Positions 34,546-47,601 of a stretch of DNA of 64,000 bases are shown here, piece after piece. The stretch covers positions 28,445,501-28,509,500 of the forward strand of contig OX485805.1 in the NCBI GenBank assembly GCA_950295325.1, given 5' to 3'. Position numbers and translations under genes: made by a program. The DNA is from Polytrichum commune. Lineage: Eukaryota; Streptophyta; Polytrichopsida; Polytrichales; Polytrichaceae. The notes under the pieces are model-generated. The model did no database searches. It had not been told where the DNA came from and saw nothing but the letters and a program-made list of their open reading frames with translations. Each line of letters begins with the position of its first letter. The first letter of the stretch is position 1.

Positions 34546-35701
34546 CGCAAACTTAATTTAGCTACCGATAAAACCTGTGGAGATCGGAGTGCAAGAACAA
34601 AGTTCTGGATCACTCACCCGAAAACTACAGCATCCGAAGTTGCAGCGCCCACTCGAAGTTGCAGCAACAGCAGGTTTGGTACCTTCACCACCTAAATTCC
34701 TGCAGACGCCTGCATGATCAATCAGCCTCGACTCTCGCCCCCGACCGACGTTTGAGCTAGCTACTGAACTAGAGAAACATCAGCTGACAACCACAACGTG
34801 AGACAAGTCATCAATCGCCGCATGCCCGCCCGTGGCCACCATTAATGACAGACACAAGCTGCATCAGGAGACTAGGAGTGTGCAGCATAACTGTTAGATC
34901 CTTGTCATCAACACATCACGGTTCCTACTCCTCCTCTACTTCCTCCCTGCATTGAAAGCACCCCTTGGGCTCACCTCCCTTGTGGATACTTACGTGAGCC
35001 GCGGCAGTAGCTGGGAGCACCCCGGTAATGCCCCGACCCCCGTCCCCGCTCCCCGTGACGATGCAGCTGTCCTGGAGCTCTGTCGTGAACTCACATGCTG
35101 CCTCTGATGCTGCAGCAGCTGAAAGCTCAGTACAACTGAGAATGTGACGGAACCGACGTGTGCACACGAGATTCTACAGCGCCCAGCAACTTAAACTTGG
35201 TCCAGCTAGCTCCTCGATCAGCTGTGCTGGCGGGCGAGCTTTCGATCGAGTCACGGCTGGCAGGCAGGCAGGCAGAGATCAAACGGCGACCCAAATACCC
35301 GAGATTCGTGTGCAGGAGCTGGCCATCGTTCAAATAAGGTGGTAGCAGCGTATGGGCGACCTTTCTTTGTCTTCACTTGGATCCACGCATGTGCAAGAGG
35401 TTGGTGGGTGACTAGGGCGCTCTGCTCTTGGGTACGATTGATCTAGACTGTTTGCTCCGAGGTACCAGTCCCAGGAGCCAGGAGGAGGAGGAGCAGAAGC
35501 AGAAGCAGGAGCAGTAGGAGCTTAGTCTCAGTAGCCTGTAGCCTAGTCCCTGCCGCGTGTGGTACCACTCCCTTCTTACATCACTCTGCAGGTCTAACAC
35601 AACCTAGTCCTCCTGCACCGGCCCTGCCCTGCCCTGCCCTGCCCTGGCCTTCTCCCTCTGCTCTGGCCTACTTTGTGCATTCCACTCTTCCCTGTACCCA
35701 A
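34546..35701. other. GC-richer intergenic tract
   Basis: Includes GGA/GCA trinucleotide runs (35481-35520) and a (CCCTG)n pentamer run (about 35621-35646). A minus-strand frame at 34925-35167 ends in a C-X2-C containing tail but has no recognisable domain. It could be an exon of an unknown gene. Confidence 0.35.
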
Positions 35702-36274
35702 GAGCCAGGTTTACACCATGGACCATGAAGCCGGACCACGGAAGATGGCCGTTGTCCACGGTCCAACTTCCATGGTCCGATTTCTTACAAAATTTCGATT
35801 TACGAAGCCTCTTTGGGCCCCTCGCTAGGTGTAAACCAACCGTGGACCAAGAGGAATGACCATGCACCAAAAAATGAATGTGCTGATTTTTATTATCAAT
35901 ATATGTCCAGAACGGGTAGTTTTGGAAGAACAATATTCGAGTTTGGCCATTCTCTTGTCTTCCCTTGTCTTCATCGTCTCTTCCCCCCAAGAGAATTTCA
36001 TCAAAGATATATTATAATGATATTTCTTTTCTGTGGGCCCCGCCTTTTCTACCAAAGCACCTTTTTTGCCTCTCCCACTGCAAAGCCCCTTGGACCATGT
36101 CGGTGGATAATGTAGGCTTTAAAATATGTCTTTTGGGGACCTCGAACTCCGTGGTCACTTTGACATTTTTTTCCTTGGCGTAAACCGAAGTGGTCCTGGA
36201 GAAGAGTTCAACAACCAATCACAAATTTTACAGGGCCTTGGGACGGCTTCATGGTCCATGGTGTAAACAACCTC
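35702..36274. mobile_element. PIF/Harbinger-like MITE, 'CCATGGACCATG' subfamily, copy 1
   Basis: 573 bp. The inverted ends are GTTTACACCATGGACCATGA on the left and its complement on the right, after a degenerate GGGCC-type tip. The flanks CAA and TAA are a plausible decayed 3-bp target duplication. There is no coding capacity. Close relatives lie at 44326-44914 and, inverted, 47602-48141. Confidence 0.85.
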
Positions 36275-37786
36275 TAAAGGTACGTGATTGGCTAGGGCTT
36301 AGCAATGAACGAGGAGAACTGACCGCTAGTTTACAGAGTTTGAGCAATACCCGGTTGAAGTTCAAGACTCCAGGATAATCACCAATATCTTTAGAGGAAT
36401 CTATGGAATGTACGTCAAATTAATAAAAGAGAAACCAAAAGATCACGCCATGTAACCTGTTGAACTTGGAAACACTAGGATCTTGACTAGTGTTGCATTT
36501 TTTATTCTAGAGGTCGGAGGTGGCATAATAAAATATATTTAAAAATATTCCAAAACATTTTTCATGTTTTCTTATTGGAAATTGTCAAAGATATCAATCC
36601 GTGAGGTCCTTTATGGCAAATCATTGTTGGAAACATTCCCCTCTTTCAAGATTAGTTCTTTAAGCCCTTTTCTACCCAAGTATTGATCCAAGAGTCCAAG
36701 ACTACGCATGGATTGTCCCCCGATGCAAAATCCATATTCCAGTATTGGTCAGTTTGTGTGATAGGGTTCAGGGCTTCGACATCGCCGTTGAGTTTGAATG
36801 CACTAATGCTATATGATAACATGGAACAATTGACGAAGTTGCACATGTCTATATTCACCCTATTCGCCTGGACTAATTATAATAGTGAAATGATAAATAA
36901 AAACATTAAAAAAACACCTCAAAATTTTCTAAGTATTTTAAAATACATATAATATAATATAATATAAATGCACCCCTAATCTTGACCCATTATGCCCAAA
37001 AATCTCCCTGGTTTTTTACTTACATAAACTCATCAATTAGGAAGGTGAAAACTTGATGAAGGAAATAATAGGAAAAAAAAGAAGAGGACTAGTTTAGATG
37101 ATTTTGAGTTCGGAAATGATATCAAAGACATGCAACTAGTCTTGTGGGGTCCAATTGAAATGAATTGGTCCTCAACTTATAGGAGACTTTTACAAGAGTC
37201 CCTTCATCCATGATGGATGAGATGTCACAAATTGCAGGCCATGATTTCATGGTGTTATGGAAAGGTATTTTTTCACTTTCCAAAATATAGTGACCACTTC
37301 TCTAATTTGATTCTTCATCGAGACGATTAGAATTTGGAAATGGCTATAGAGGCCCCCAATTTGCTTAATGAACTTAGCTAAATTGTATTGGTCGGTGGAC
37401 TCAACTTTATGGGGGTTCGTTTATACCACAACCCATGGTATCCATGCTGAATGGGTTTACGTAGACACCATGAAGCTCCAACCTCCAACCTAAGGCAATC
37501 TTTTAAATGTGTTCATGTAGATGTACCCAATAAGTTACACCTAGCTAGTATTATGTAGCATATGAGTCCCAAGCATGGTAACCATTTAGCTTAAAACCCA
37601 AGACTAATATATATCCACGGTAAGCGTGATCCCAGGTAAACGAGCTACAATCTTAATGTGTACAAAATCGGCAGATTATCCCATCATCTAGAGTACATAG
37701 AAGAGCTTACTGAGCAATATTATGCTCAATTCACCCACCACTTGAGTCATGACTCATGAGCAGGCCCATGATACCTCACTGGAGCT
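36275..37786. other. Intergenic DNA, no gene recognised
   Basis: AT-rich, with only short frames. Ends at the 8-bp target duplication of the next hAT-like MITE. Confidence 0.4.
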
Positions 37787-38019
37787 CAGTGATCGGGGAG
37801 ATTTTTGGGCATACTAATCGGTTGAGATCCTAGTGTTTGCAAGTCCAACCGGTTACATGTTGACATATATCCTTTGGTTTTCCTTTATGAAATTGGGGTA
37901 CATTCTATTGATTCCTCTAAAACGTTCAGTAATTTTCCTGCAATCTTGAACTTCGACCGGTTATTTCTCAAACTCAACCAGTTCATTTGTAACTAACTGC
38001 TGGTTCTCCCCGATCACAG
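37787..38019. mobile_element. hAT-like MITE, intact, with perfect 8-bp target duplication
   Basis: 233 bp. Terminal inverted repeats CAGTGATCGGGGAGA and (complement) CTGTGATCGGGGAGA, flanked on both sides by CTGGAGCT (37779-37786, 38020-38027). The CA…TG ends and 8-bp duplication are hallmarks of the hAT superfamily. The family interior repeats CAACCGGTT-like motifs. No coding capacity. Confidence 0.93.
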
Positions 38020-40912
38020 CTGGAGCTGCTTGCAAGATTAATGTACGTAATGGTGACATGGTGAGAGATGAATCGTCAGCTTCCCCTACTGCGACCTTCG
38101 GTAGCTAGGGTCTTCTTGCAACTCGGATTCAACAAGTTACTGGCCAGCATCACTACTTTCACTCCGCTTTTTGCCTGCATCCTATCTACTCGTACATTCC
38201 ATCCCTTGTTTCCAGCACCTACTCGGCCTGGTGTATGTAGAGGTATGCAATAAATTACACCTAGTCTAGTTCATGGAGGACACAAGGCACCCCCCACTTG
38301 AGTCGTGAGCAGTAAATGTCAGTACCGCTGTGTGCATGAAAGTATCAAGCAAGCAGACCCTTGGGCGCTCATGTCTCTTTACACAAGAGGAGGTCGAGAG
38401 CTCAAAGATGGAGACCTTCAAGAAAGGAGCCTTCTCACTCTGCTTGTTCACTTGAGTTCAGTTTATTGTCTTTAGCTTTCAACTTGAGAGCTTGAACTTG
38501 CTGCTGGGTTTGGGACGCTTGGATGGCACGTTGATAAGGTAGAAATAGCACAACCTGTTGACCACCCTCTAGCCGTGCACTAGACCGTTGTCATAATGGT
38601 GAAGTGCCATTTTTAAACGGATCATGGCTGCGACAACTGCAATGTGTGTACACTTAGTGTAGCCAATGAGAGTCAAGTGTTCATGTACTCATGAGGTAAC
38701 CGATTTAGGCGATGTTCTGTATAAAAATGTGGATTACCGTGTTCGGTGTAGGGAGAATGTAATGAACGAGTAGGGGGTTGGAAAACTTTCCACTTTGAAA
38801 AATTATAGCATTTTTTGTATAGAGCAGAAAGAATATGAAACAACTTGCATTCTTCATGAATCCTTCTCATCTATCTTGGAAAATTATCTCATGATTGTCA
38901 GCCCGGATCTTCCATGCGAATCACCTTATTTTCACGAGTTATGGTATTTCTACCTTAACTCTCTTAGGAACACCCGACACTGATTGACTCGGGACCCATA
39001 AAACAAACACTTGCACTCTCGATATTAGTAAGGGACATAAATGAGATAGCTTAGGACATTGACCGAGAGATTGATGTAGTTTGTTCTATGTTGTCGGATC
39101 GATCATGTGCTCTTCTTTTGGGTCTAGTGACCTTGTTTATGTTCTGGCAATAAAAAAAAAAAAGTTGTGTCATTTGTTTCTAAAAGGGAAGGTAAAATGA
39201 TTTGTTTGGAATAAAAGTGTGTGATGGTCAAGATCTCATAACTTGAAGGGAGCAAGCACGGTCGAGTATACGAAAATATGTTCTGGTATATTTATACCAT
39301 AACTTTGAGGTCAAACGCCTATAAATAGTAACCATGGTAACCTCTATTATTGTTGTGTTAGGTAGTCACATATAGAATATCAAGATGAGATCTTCAAAAC
39401 TTATCATTGAAAGTATTCTTCGGAAGGTAATGGCTAATTCTAGCTTTATACATAGATTTCATGACCTTCAATATTTTGAAATTGGATTTTTTTTTTTCAT
39501 ATTCCATGAATTCATTATAAACTCGAGGGCAACATTAAAAAAGTTTGCAACAAACATCAAATTAATGTAATTTAAAAAAATTATGTGTCCGATATATCTA
39601 CTTGCAAACTACTTGCACCGTCTTCTAAAATATGTAGACTTTTCTTGATTTCTTTTTTGTGAACATAAATTACTTGGCTTTGTAGATCAATGTGTTTTTC
39701 AAATGTTTATGATTTTTTTCATTCACAAAATTATGTATTTTTGAATCACTTTCACTTAAACCTATGCAAGGTAATGGAGTTGTGTACTAGACCATGTTGG
39801 CGCCCTGAACTTTAAGCATTTATTTTGGAGAAAAATAAAGAGCTATGATTCTTTTCCAAAAGATACAAAGCCAATAGGATCCAAAGCAAAAGTGAGGAGA
39901 ATTGGGGGGGGGGGGGGACTCTAGAGTGCACACTATGGAACCGTACAACCTCAAGAGGAGAAAAAAAGTCAAGGCACCTAACCATGATCAACTAAGTCCA
40001 CATTAGGTGTTTTAATATTCCAAAACATCCTAGAGCTCAAACTTTCAACATTTGTATAGAAAAATGTTGGATAATTTCGGCAATTATATAAATGATAAAG
40101 ATGGATTGAGTATGCGTCTTGAGCCTTGGGTGGCGAGTCTTGTGAAATAGAAGCAGTCTTTGTATTTCTTCTAACACTTATGTTCTTTTCCATAACAATT
40201 CTTGTACAAATGAGACTTGTACTATACCTATATATGAATGAATAGAGGAATCTGGGGACCGTGGTAGAAACGTTGCAATCCCATTGCAATTGGCAGTAGA
40301 GAAATGTTTATTGAAAAATGGATTTCATAACTAACTATAAAAGATTTCCTGGAAACACGTGTCTACAGCCATACCCCTTAGCTCTCCTGAAACACCTGGA
40401 ATACAAGGGAGCGTATGCTATTCTAATGATAAAATTCAAAATTTCCGAATAACAGTTCTAAATCGACAGGGTCTTGACATCATCACGATTGCGAATGGCC
40501 TTGAAAGAACAGTAAAAGCTTGCACTCTGGACCGGTGGTCCAGTGCTGTGTAATGGTTTGAAGACACCAATCTGTATTCCATACACCCCACGAGTACTTC
40601 ATTTATAGGCACATACTCTCTCAGACCGCATACCTCAAGTATATGATTAAAATACATGTCTACCGTCACTGAGTCAAGACTCTTGAAAATTAGTTGGAAC
40701 TTTTGACACAGACTGAATTGATTTGGAGGGATCAGACCGACGTCGGGCGGCCATGCAGGACTGGCCCTTCCTCCACTGCTACTGCTGTCAGGGTACTGGA
40801 TTCCTAGATCCTTAGAGTAACGTAGCTGGCTACTGGAAAGGGAAAGGAAGGGCATCCACTTCGCATCAGTAGTACTTAATTGTAACTTACTACAGCTTCT
40901 TGAGCGTCTGAG
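38020..40912. other. Intergenic DNA, G14 tract
   Basis: No gene recognised. A G14 run lies at 39904-39917 and an A-rich run near 39150. Short frames only. Confidence 0.4.
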
Positions 40913-40913
40913 C

Positions 40914-40947
<34 letters not shown>

Positions 40948-40949
40948 CA

Positions 40950-40983
<34 letters not shown>
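40913..40983. repeat. Compound (CTAT)n(CTGT)n microsatellite
   Basis: (CTAT)n at 40913-40946 runs into (CTGT)n to 40983. The preceding words 'gagcgtctgagctct' recur at about 41109 before a shorter (CTGT)n at 41122-41144, so the locus is partly duplicated. Confidence 0.9.
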
Positions 40984-41144
40984 AGTCTGTCATTGAGCCG
41001 CCTGCAGTGTGTCTCCTTCATTGCAGAGCAGACTAGCTGCACTTAAGCTACTAAGTTAACTTACCTCAGCGGTGTTGATGAGATGGGTTTAACTTACTAG
41101 CCTCATGAGAGCGTCTGAGCTCTGTCTGTCTGTCTGTCTGTCTG

Positions 41145-44100
41145 CCACCACTCACTCAGCACAGTTGCTTTGTTGATTGATAACTACTGAGCTTGTGTTC
41201 TTGAATCTTCCAACTTTGCATTTCAGTATCGCCTCATTCTAAGATAAGTTCAGTTAGGCAACGTCGTCCCAGCTGATCTGCCTGGCCTTGCGCTCCTAGA
41301 ATGATGCCTCTAGAAGTAATCAAGTCACCTACCTCCTCTTCAGCCCCTCCATCAGTGCCTGAATGTCTGTTGATTAAGGTCAGCCAGCATGCATGAGTGC
41401 CTGCGTTTCCTGGCCTGCTGCCTCGTCTCATGTTACTTAACTAACTATAATTAGCTAAGGTTCGTCCGTAATCAATAATGCATGGAAATACATGATTTGT
41501 TTGTGCCGTCGATACATACCTTTCCAAAACAAAGTGTTTGGGAGAAGAAAATTAGAAGTCTATTGTGGAAACCCTAACTATATATATGTGTGTGTACTTG
41601 CGCTTGTTTTGGGAACCAAATTATGATTGTTACTAGGTTGTGGCATGTTGGGGTTGATTGAATTCCATCATCGTCCCATTCTTTTGAAGTATTGAAGGCT
41701 GGACCTTGACGTATCTTTTTGTGAGCAAGTCGCGGACTCACTTACCTCCTCTTCAATTTTTCTTAGTGGCTGAAACATTGGTTTGATTAAGGTCGGAATA
41801 TATACCTTCCCTTCCACAACCACTGATTATAAATAAAAAATGTGAATGTACAAAGGGGTCTAACCGGTGATCACCTTGGGTATGCAAGTTGCAATCTTGG
41901 GGTGGCAACATGTGTATAAATTTAAGCAAGGGTCAGCGAAAAAAAAGAAGGTTTTGTCAAATTTTGATAAGTTTGTGCTAAAGCATGAAATTGTTACAAT
42001 AAGAGCTAAAACGTGAATTGGTGTCATAAAACGCATGTTACTTTGGTACACAATATTTTTCTATGATTACATATATGCGAATAAGAAGTGTTGTATTGTA
42101 TTTTAGATTGAGAAACTTAGATTGTAACCCTTGGAAACAAAATCCCAAAATGGTAAACTATTAGATTGAAAACACTAGGAGCATATAAAGCAAGAGATGT
42201 ATGTTTCTTTTAAACAAATTAGAAAGGAATTTCAATACTTGGGGTGATGGCAAGCTGCCAATATTTTGGAGGTTTATATAAAAACGATCAACACCTTTTT
42301 GTATAAGAAAGGATTTAAATTGATAGGCAAGGGTTTTCATTTCTTTTTTGGGGAGGGGGTGCACATAGGAAGGGCCTCAGTTGGCAACAACCATACAATA
42401 AGTAAGGCTCATTGGCAAAATAAGGCTATGACATTTTTTAATAAGCTCATTTTAAGCATGAAAAGTGTTACAATAAGAGTACCCAATGTAAATGAAGGCA
42501 TGATAATGCTTAATAAGACATATTCTTATTTGATAATATTTATGTAAACCATATTAGTAATTATATCCTAAGACCCATGCAGAATGAATATTTGTGTTCT
42601 TCTCTTATTATCCATTGCCCGTAGGAAGTATGGAGGTTACCATTGAATTCATCTTTTTGCGTTCTTTGCCCAAATAAATTAAAAAATCATTGAGAGAATA
42701 TGAGTGAAAAACAAGAATAGACATTGATTGCTCAATATGAAATAGATGTTGTTGCCTCAAGGGGAAGTGATTCAATATATTGAGCAATATTTAAGTTTTA
42801 ACTTCACTTCAGGTCTCGACCTTTTAAGAATAAATATTAGATTGAGATCCAATAGTTTCTTTCATTTCTTACGAGTATGATTACATTTTATCATGTGAAA
42901 GCACAACCTTTGGATCATTTTAATGACAATACCCCTATCTATAACATACGTGGCAATAAAAAGGCCATTCCTTTTGGGATGATGAACTTGCCATTTACAA
43001 TCTTGATAGAGAATATTATAGAGCCTTACTTCAATCAAGTTACCTACCTCCTCTACAATCATCATTAGTGGAAATATCTTTCTCTGGTTGAAGTTATCAT
43101 ACATTCCTATCATGTAACAACAAGTCCGTATGCCATGCTTCAGATCATGTATATTAAACAACTAAAACCCTTTGACAACTGGTTATATGTTTTAAACATC
43201 TACAAGTGAGCCTAACTAGGAATCACTTTTGGAGTGATGGAACCAAATCAATACCTTTCAAGAGGGTCGATTGTGGATGGAAACACACATACATTCATCT
43301 AAAATTTTCTAAATAAATTAATAATCCATCTTCAATTTTTCCTTTAGGATAAATTTGGCATTCTCAATTATTCGATTAATAATTCAATATATATATATAA
43401 TATCTTATTATATTTGAAGGTCAAATTATGATTTTTGTTTTTTTCCTATCATTGTCCACAACTCTTGATACAACAACTTCTCTCTCCTAATATCTTAGGA
43501 ACCTTCGTAGCAAATCTCAATCAACCTTTTCTATGTTTCAAACCACCATTGCATGCTCTACGTGATAGTTTATAAGAGCCCCTGAGAAGAATTGCATCCA
43601 ATGTTCACTTAGATTATGAAACTAGCCGAAACATTCACGATGCAACTTATCACAAGAAGAAGTGTATATATGATTCCATGCAACAAAGGTGATCGAATAT
43701 ACATGGTGCGTATTTACATCTAGGCCAAGCCCAAGCTTCGCTTCCATTTCATCCATATATTGGTCCAGTTGGAAGAATGTAGTTGTTAAGTTTGACCATT
43801 CTAGATGGGAATCCACTTCACTCTCATTTGCACACTAGAACACCAACGAACACATACGAAAACTAGATTCATAGTGTATCTTAACGGGTGAGAGCTTTAT
43901 TGGAACTTGTGTAGCCACATTAAACTTCAAAATGTACTAGACTTCAAAGGCTAAGTTAGGCTTCAAATTATTACAATAAATGGTGTAGATTGTTAAGCAA
44001 GAAAAGTAACCTAGATGCTCAAATTTCACTAGGTTTGGAGGTGGAGATTTATCCGGGTAATTAAGCTAGGTGATAGGATAGAAGGATAAATGTCAGTCGT

Positions 44101-44325
44101 AACTTCAACTGGTGAGTACCAAAGGACTCCTCCATATCATATCTGATGCCATTCGATGCCCGACCTTGAGTTGCCTTGAGTCACTCCCGAGTCCCCATGA
44201 AGGCAACTCCCAATTTGATCTCGAATAGACTAGGAACCTACTCCATAGTGTGTCCGTATGCAGTTCAATTAAATCGAATCTTGGCCAAGAGTTTCAATAA
44301 GGAATGCAGTGGTTGGTCGGTCTCG
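41145..44325. other. Intergenic DNA, no gene recognised
   Basis: AT-rich, with scattered frames of 60-100 codons lacking recognisable domains. No element ends found. Confidence 0.4.
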
Positions 44326-44914
44326 GGGCCGGTTTACACCATGGACCATGAAGACGGACTGTGGAAGATGGCCTTTGTCCATGGTCCCACTTGATGATGG
44401 TCCGAATTTCATGGTCCGCTTTTTAAAGAAATGAAGTTATGAAGCCTTCGGGCCCCTCACTAGGTGTAAATCGAATGTGGACCAAGAGGAAGTATCATGC
44501 ACTAAATAGTGAATGTGCTGATATTTTTAATATATGCCCAAAAAAGGCAGTTTCAAAAAAATAAAAATTAAGTTTGGTCATTCGCTTGTCTTCTCTTGTC
44601 TTCATCTTCTCTTCCCCCCCCCTCCCAAATTAAAATAAATAAATAAATCATTATAACAGTATTTCTCTACCGTGGGCTCTTGCCTTTTTTATACCAGATC
44701 ACCTCTTTTACCTCTCCCACCGCTAAACCTGTTGAATCATGTCAGTGGATAATGTAGGCCTTCAAATTTTTCTTTTGGGGACCTTGAACGCCATGGTCAC
44801 ATTGACATTATCTCCTTGGCATAAACCAAAGTGGTCTCGGGACGAGTTCAACAACCAATCACAGATTCTATAGAGCCTTGGGACGACTTCATGGCCCATG
44901 GTGTGAACAACCCC
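44326..44914. mobile_element. PIF/Harbinger-like MITE, 'CCATGGACCATG' subfamily, copy 2
   Basis: 589 bp. Begins GGGCCGGTTTACACCATGGA and ends in a mutated complement. Flanked by TCG and TCA, a near-match for a TNA-type target duplication. Its right edge abuts, within a base or two, the hAT-like MITE at 44916. Confidence 0.85.
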
Positions 44915-44915
44915 T

Positions 44916-45140
44916 CAGTGTCCAGGGAGATTTTTGAACATAATCAGTCAAAATCTTAGTGTTTCCAACCCCAACTAGGTACATGCTATGATCTTTCCAT
45001 GTTACTTTATTACCTTGAGTTATATTTCATAGATTCTTCTAAAATGATCATAATTATCCTAAAGACTTGAACTTCAACTGGTTGTTTCTCAAACTCGACC
45101 GGTTCATATGTACCTAGCAGTCGGTTCTCCCCATTCATTG
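44916..45140. mobile_element. hAT-like MITE, older copy
   Basis: Begins CAGTGTCCAGGGAGA and ends …TTCTCCCCATTCATTG. Internal blocks match the family, but with many changes and no clear 8-bp duplication. It directly adjoins the previous MITE, suggesting insertion at its end. Confidence 0.8.
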
Positions 45141-46117
45141 GCCCATCTATTGAAAAATAGGCACTAAGTCGCCTTTGTGTCCCATGTGTCCACGAGGGCA
45201 TGGGTAGAAGATGAACATACCTTGTACATCAATGTACCACATTGATGTTCTTAAGGCACGGGACCCTATTGTGGGCACTTCTAACTCCACGGAACAATCG
45301 CAATTGCTCGATCATATTGAAATTATCTTGTTTGCTTGGAGATTGCAAATCACAAAGATTATTTCTCAACTGAAGAATTGACATTGAGGTGAAAAAGTAA
45401 TAAGACATTTAAAAAAAACATTTTGATTCTCATTGAATGATCACATACACCCTCCCAATTGTGTTACTTATTGATCCTAGAACGATGATTGTATTTTGAT
45501 CACAAAGTCAAGTCTCATCACAACACATGTCTATCGGTGTATGTTATTAACTACAAGCCTTGCCATATACATCTCAAATATAGACCTCCAATATAGAAGT
45601 GACCATAAAAAAAAACACATATTAACATGCTCCACAAATTCAATCAACTTCAATGTGATAAACACCCACCGCTCAATCCATGAACTCTAAAAGCTTGAAA
45701 TGTGAATCGAAGGGGATGGTGGTCAATTCTAGAATTTTAGAACAAGAAAATGGTAGAACCGTGAGGCTCTGTCTTTTACTATGAAAGACTACAACTGTAG
45801 TTGTCCATTTTGCTCATGCTAGTTCATGGTTATTTACTATACCTATACATTTTAGGTAGCAACTATAGTTAACATCCACAATAAATAAACTGGATCAAAT
45901 ATAGCAAGAAACAAGTAATGTCCAAGTGTGAACGCAAAGTGGTTAAGAAATTTGCTTGTGAAACAAAGAAGTCGATGCATAGTCTTTGTCCTATAGAAAA
46001 AAGCCAATAAAGACATTGTGCTTTTCCAATCTATTGCTCAAACAAAAACTGTAAGATGTTTACTTCCAATAGTATAATAATTTTTTATTCTCGCTTCTTC
46101 CACGTGTCATGTAGGCA
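45141..46117. other. Intergenic DNA upstream of tRNA-Leu
   Basis: No gene recognised. One copy of the AACTATAGTTAAC motif lies at 45861-45873, ahead of the cluster downstream of the tRNA. Confidence 0.4.
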
Positions 46118-46198
46118 GTTGATATGGCCGAGTTGGTCTAAGGCGCCAGATTAAGGTTCTGGTCCGAAAGGGCGTGGGTTCGAATCCCACTGTCAACA
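46118..46198 (+). tRNA. tRNA-Leu (AAG)
   Basis: The acceptor stem GTTGATA/TGTCAAC closes with one G-U pair and is followed by discriminator A. The D-arm region has TGGCCGAGTTGGTCTAAGGC. The anticodon arm CCAGA-TTAAGGT-TCTGG gives AAG (46153-46155). The long variable arm TCCGAAAGGGCG is the class II mark of tRNA-Leu. The T-arm is GTGGG-TTCGAAT-CCCAC. It has no intron. Both internal promoter boxes (A and B) are intact and a T6 run follows at 46234, so it looks functional. It is the only clear RNA gene in the window. Confidence 0.97.
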
Positions 46199-46233
46199 TC
46201 TCACCCGTCACAGGGTTGAAGTGCCCAATACGC

Positions 46234-46239
46234 TTTTTT
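46234..46239 (+). terminator. Pol III terminator of tRNA-Leu
   Basis: T6 run about 35 bases after the tRNA 3' end, the usual signal and a normal distance for RNA polymerase III. Confidence 0.7.
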
Positions 46240-46425
46240 GCTTTCTCTACAAGTGGGAAATTGTAACACTAGATTCACACTTAATCTGAGGATTACACTA
46301 AATATTTTATTTAGTGTAACCAATTCTATTTGTCTTGCTCAATACTAATTGTAAACCGCTCGTGTAGTGTCACCAACATTGATGTAAACTTAACATTGTT
46401 TCGTACCTTGGACAACTGCCAAAAT

Positions 46426-46871
46426 AACTATAGTTAACTAGATTTTTTTCAATACATTTTAGGGAACAACTAACGTTAACTAGAAATTTCTCAAACTGAT
46501 TTGAAGAACAACTATAGTTAACTAGAAATTTTCAAGTATTATCATATACTCGAGGAAGTTCACATCTTGATTTGCTTCAATCGAGGGTCTTTAATATCCT
46601 TGGGCCACCGAGGATCATTAAGAAATGTCTTTATACGATCGCTCAGAGTGTGGGGTTCCAGAACAACCTCCATGTACACCACTAACACAAATAACACGCT
46701 GATGATACTACAACACTACAACACTACAACATAATTCCGTGAACAAGTTGCGTTGAACTTTAGTTAACTAGATATAACTATAGCTAACTAGATTTTTTGG
46801 CAGACCGAATTTAGAACAACTATACTTAACTACATTCTTGGGCAAGTCAAATCACGAACAACTATAGTTAC
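46426..46871. repeat. Cluster of AACTATAGTTAACTAGA motifs
   Basis: Seven variants, near 46426, 46465, 46507, 46755, 46774, 46815 and 46857, mostly AACAACTATAGTTAACTAGA followed by A/T-rich sequence and irregularly spaced. Each copy contains the palindrome-like CTATAG and GTTAAC. An eighth lies at 45861. They could be remnants of an irregular satellite or a protein-binding cluster. Confidence 0.7.
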
Positions 46872-47601
46872 GAAAGGCAACTAGTGAACTAATAATTGAA
46901 TTAGTTGGTTAGTTGTCCAAGGTCTGCATTGTTTGTCATACTTTGTATATAAATTTGAACACCTAGTGTTGCAGAGGTCGCCACATCCTTGTGGGCCCAT
47001 CATCCAATGCACCTTAATCCCTTGAATCCTAACTATGAGCTATATTCGTAGATTGGAGATGTTGGGGAAAGAAGGAACCATGGCACACTACAGTAGTGTA
47101 CCTCACATTCATCCAACATAAAAGCCTTGAAATAGTATGCAACCTGAAGGTTGCTTTATTTAGTTGATCTGATACTAGAATTAACTTTAAAGATCCAAAT
47201 TAGTCTACTTTAGATCATTTGAGATGGATCAACGACAAACCTATAGGGGGGTTAAGTTTTCATGTTGGGTGGATGAGAGGTACAATCATATGCGAAAATT
47301 CAGGGATAATTTGCTCCCTCTCTCAAAATATGTTGGCAACTAGGATGGTGCAAACTAAAAGCGGTTGCAAAGGTTTTGAGAGTGCCGGTTTTTTGGTGTG
47401 ATAGTAAGTCCTATTGTAGAGGGGTGCCCTTTTGTTGGGTTTTTGAGAACAAATTCAAAAAATAGGGTACTAGGGTTCCATAGGTTCCTCATCTCATGCA
47501 AGACTTTGCCTTACTATGATTTGTGTGACGGGTTGCTAATCACCTCAATTGCTACTGCAAATCCAATGGTAGGTGAAACATTAGGTGAGTATGCTACTCA
47601 A
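46872..47601. other. Intergenic DNA, no gene recognised
   Basis: Two adjoining plus-strand frames (47219-47401, 47398 onward) show no recognisable domain, and the second runs into a MITE. Confidence 0.4.

Noticed and set aside
40913-41144. CRISPR-like or regulatory array
   Set aside because: Plain tetranucleotide microsatellite without spacers.
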